Source: Spirochaetales bacterium (lineage in GTDB: Bacteria; Spirochaetota; Spirochaetia; Treponematales; UBA12059). From it: a stretch of DNA of 14,132 bases. Below the pieces are notes generated by a model. It was given only the letters and a program-made list of their open reading frames with translations. It made no database searches and was not told where the DNA came from. Of this stretch, positions 13,295 to 14,132 are shown in pieces (position 1 is the stretch's first letter; each line of letters begins with the position of its first letter). Location of the stretch: contig SPCK01000019.1 in the NCBI GenBank assembly GCA_004525355.1, forward strand, positions 1 through 14,132. The letters are read 5' to 3'. Position numbers and translations under genes: made by a program.

Positions 13295-14132
13295 ATGGCC
13301 TCGCAGACTGCCAGGGGAACGGTTCGCTTGAACGTGGACGAGCTTGGCCTGGAAGTTACCCTGCGTTTTACTCCCGATCCGGAAGGCGGGGCCGACTGGA
13401 CCGCCGACTCGCTGGGCAAGATCGTCTCGGACGCCCGGATCAATAGCGTGTCGTCCAGGATCCTTTCCGATGCGGTGGGCAAATTCCAGGAAGCCAAGGC
13501 CCCGGTATCGGTGATCATCGCGCAGGGTCAGGCGCCTTCATCGGGCGCGCCTGAAGAGGCCAAGTGGCTACCCCTGGAAACGCCGCCCGAATTCATCCCG
13601 TTCCAGGCAGCGGTCATATCGGAAGCCCCTTCGCCCCAGTTGTTCCGGGTGCGCGTTGAACGGGTAACCCGGGAGCGAATCGTCAAAAAACCTGGACTGC
13701 TTCCCTTCCTCCCCCCCAAGGAGGAGAAGGTCAGCGAAACCGAGAAGGTGGAGCGCCGCGATCCGGTTACGCTGGACGGGCGGGTCCAGCGCTCTTTCTG
13801 GGCTCCCGCCGATACGTGCGTGGCGCAGCTGATGGCCGCGAAGACCGGCAAGCCGGGCAAGAACATCTATGGCAAGGTCATTCCTGCCATACAGGATGAC
13901 GACACGGCCTTCTACCTGGGATCCGGACTGGAGCGCGAAAAGGGCGAGATCCTGACCCGGGCCGCAGGCTGGGTGCGCGTCGGCACGCAGTGGGCCGACC
14001 TCGTGCCGTTCGCCAAGCATGTTTTCAATCTGCGCATCTCGGGAGACGGCACGACCCTGCTCCTTGATTTTACGCCGGGAGACAAGCGCCTGCCTTTTCC
14101 CGATGTCGGTACCATCCTCCAAGAAGCGAAAA
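13295..14132 (+). CDS. FapA/DUF342 family protein, N-terminal part (cut by window end)
   Basis: The frame starts at ATG 13295, eleven bases after the ParA stop, with AGGAG at 13283-13287 overlapping that stop. It stays open for 279 codons to the window end. The opening 75 residues form a separate alpha/beta region (MASQTARGTVRLNVDEL onward) of unknown role. From about residue 165 the sequence resembles DUF342/FapA, with the landmark GKPGKNIYGKVIPA (about 185-198) and short glycine-punctuated strands, as expected before the beta-helix core. In Vibrio, FapA takes part in glucose-linked control of polar flagellation; DUF342 proteins are common beside motility ATPases in spirochaetes and delta-proteobacteria. 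The remainder lies outside the window. Family call is fairly confident; exact role unknown. Confidence 0.75.
   Translation, partial: MASQTARGTVRLNVDELGLEVTLRFTPDPEGGADWTADSLGKIVSDARINSVSSRILSDAVGKFQEAKAPVSVIIAQGQAPSSGAPEEAKWLPLETPPEFIPFQAAVISEAPSPQLFRVRVERVTRERIVKKPGLLPFLPPKEEKVSETEKVERRDPVTLDGRVQRSFWAPADTCVAQLMAAKTGKPGKNIYGKVIPAIQDDDTAFYLGSGLEREKGEILTRAAGWVRVGTQWADLVPFAKHVFNLRISGDGTTLLLDFTPGDKRLPFPDVGTILQEAK

Overview
The window is about 60% G+C and chromosomal in character, with nine complete protein genes larger than 140 codons, one complete 44-codon gene, one more complete kinase gene, and two genes cut by the window edges. I see no rRNA, tRNA, CRISPR array, transposase or phage gene. The gene set suggests a Gram-negative-like bacterium, most plausibly a high-GC member of Spirochaetota. 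The reasons are the ParA/MinD-type ATPase followed directly by a FapA/DUF342 protein, the S41 protease - RsmE - divergent WecB/TagA-like cluster, and a signal peptide ending in SAQ. This assignment is inference, not proof.

Layout. (1) 1-96, minus: start of a small exported protein with a Shine-Dalgarno (SD) sequence and a near-perfect sigma-54 promoter (171-186). (2) 97-403: AT-rich divergent control region. (3) 404-1651, plus: GT-A type glycosyltransferase. (4) 1680-3134, minus: seven-helix membrane histidine kinase. (5) 3198-4136, minus: cation diffusion facilitator. (6) 4274-7044, plus, one overlapping operon: a 44-residue protein, a DHp-like/receiver/PP2C phosphatase signalling protein, and a type II dihydroorotase (pyrC). 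(7) 7045-7252: hairpin-rich convergent spacer. (8) 7253-11582, minus, a probable operon read in the order S41 C-terminal processing protease, RsmE, a divergent GT26-like protein, an unexplained 36-codon open frame, and an M24 Xaa-Pro peptidase. (9) 11702-14132, plus, coupled operon: four-helix membrane protein, ParA/MinD-like ATPase, and FapA/DUF342 protein (cut by the window end).

Three observations stand out. First, promoter-proximal genes without an SD (404, 4136, 11582, 11702, probably 3134) have promoter-like hexamers whose -10 element lies only 6-11 bases before the start codon. This predicts leaderless or near-leaderless mRNAs. The genes that have an SD lack this arrangement. Second, the sigma-54 site upstream of the exported protein matches the -24/-12 consensus at 11 of 12 defined positions. 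Third, two proteins keep a recognisable fold but have lost expected catalytic or switch residues: the GT26-like protein lacks the Thr/Asn/Asp pocket, and the receiver of the PP2C protein has Arg instead of the conserved Lys.

How the genes work together: the 11702-14132 operon looks like a membrane anchor plus positioning ATPase plus FapA module, possibly for polar or flagellar placement. The 4274-7044 operon is a phosphorelay output (PP2C) coupled to pyrimidine synthesis. The minus operon combines envelope proteolysis, ribosome modification and peptide turnover, a housekeeping mix. Promoters, secondary structures and residue alignments were read by eye, and no search or folding program was run.
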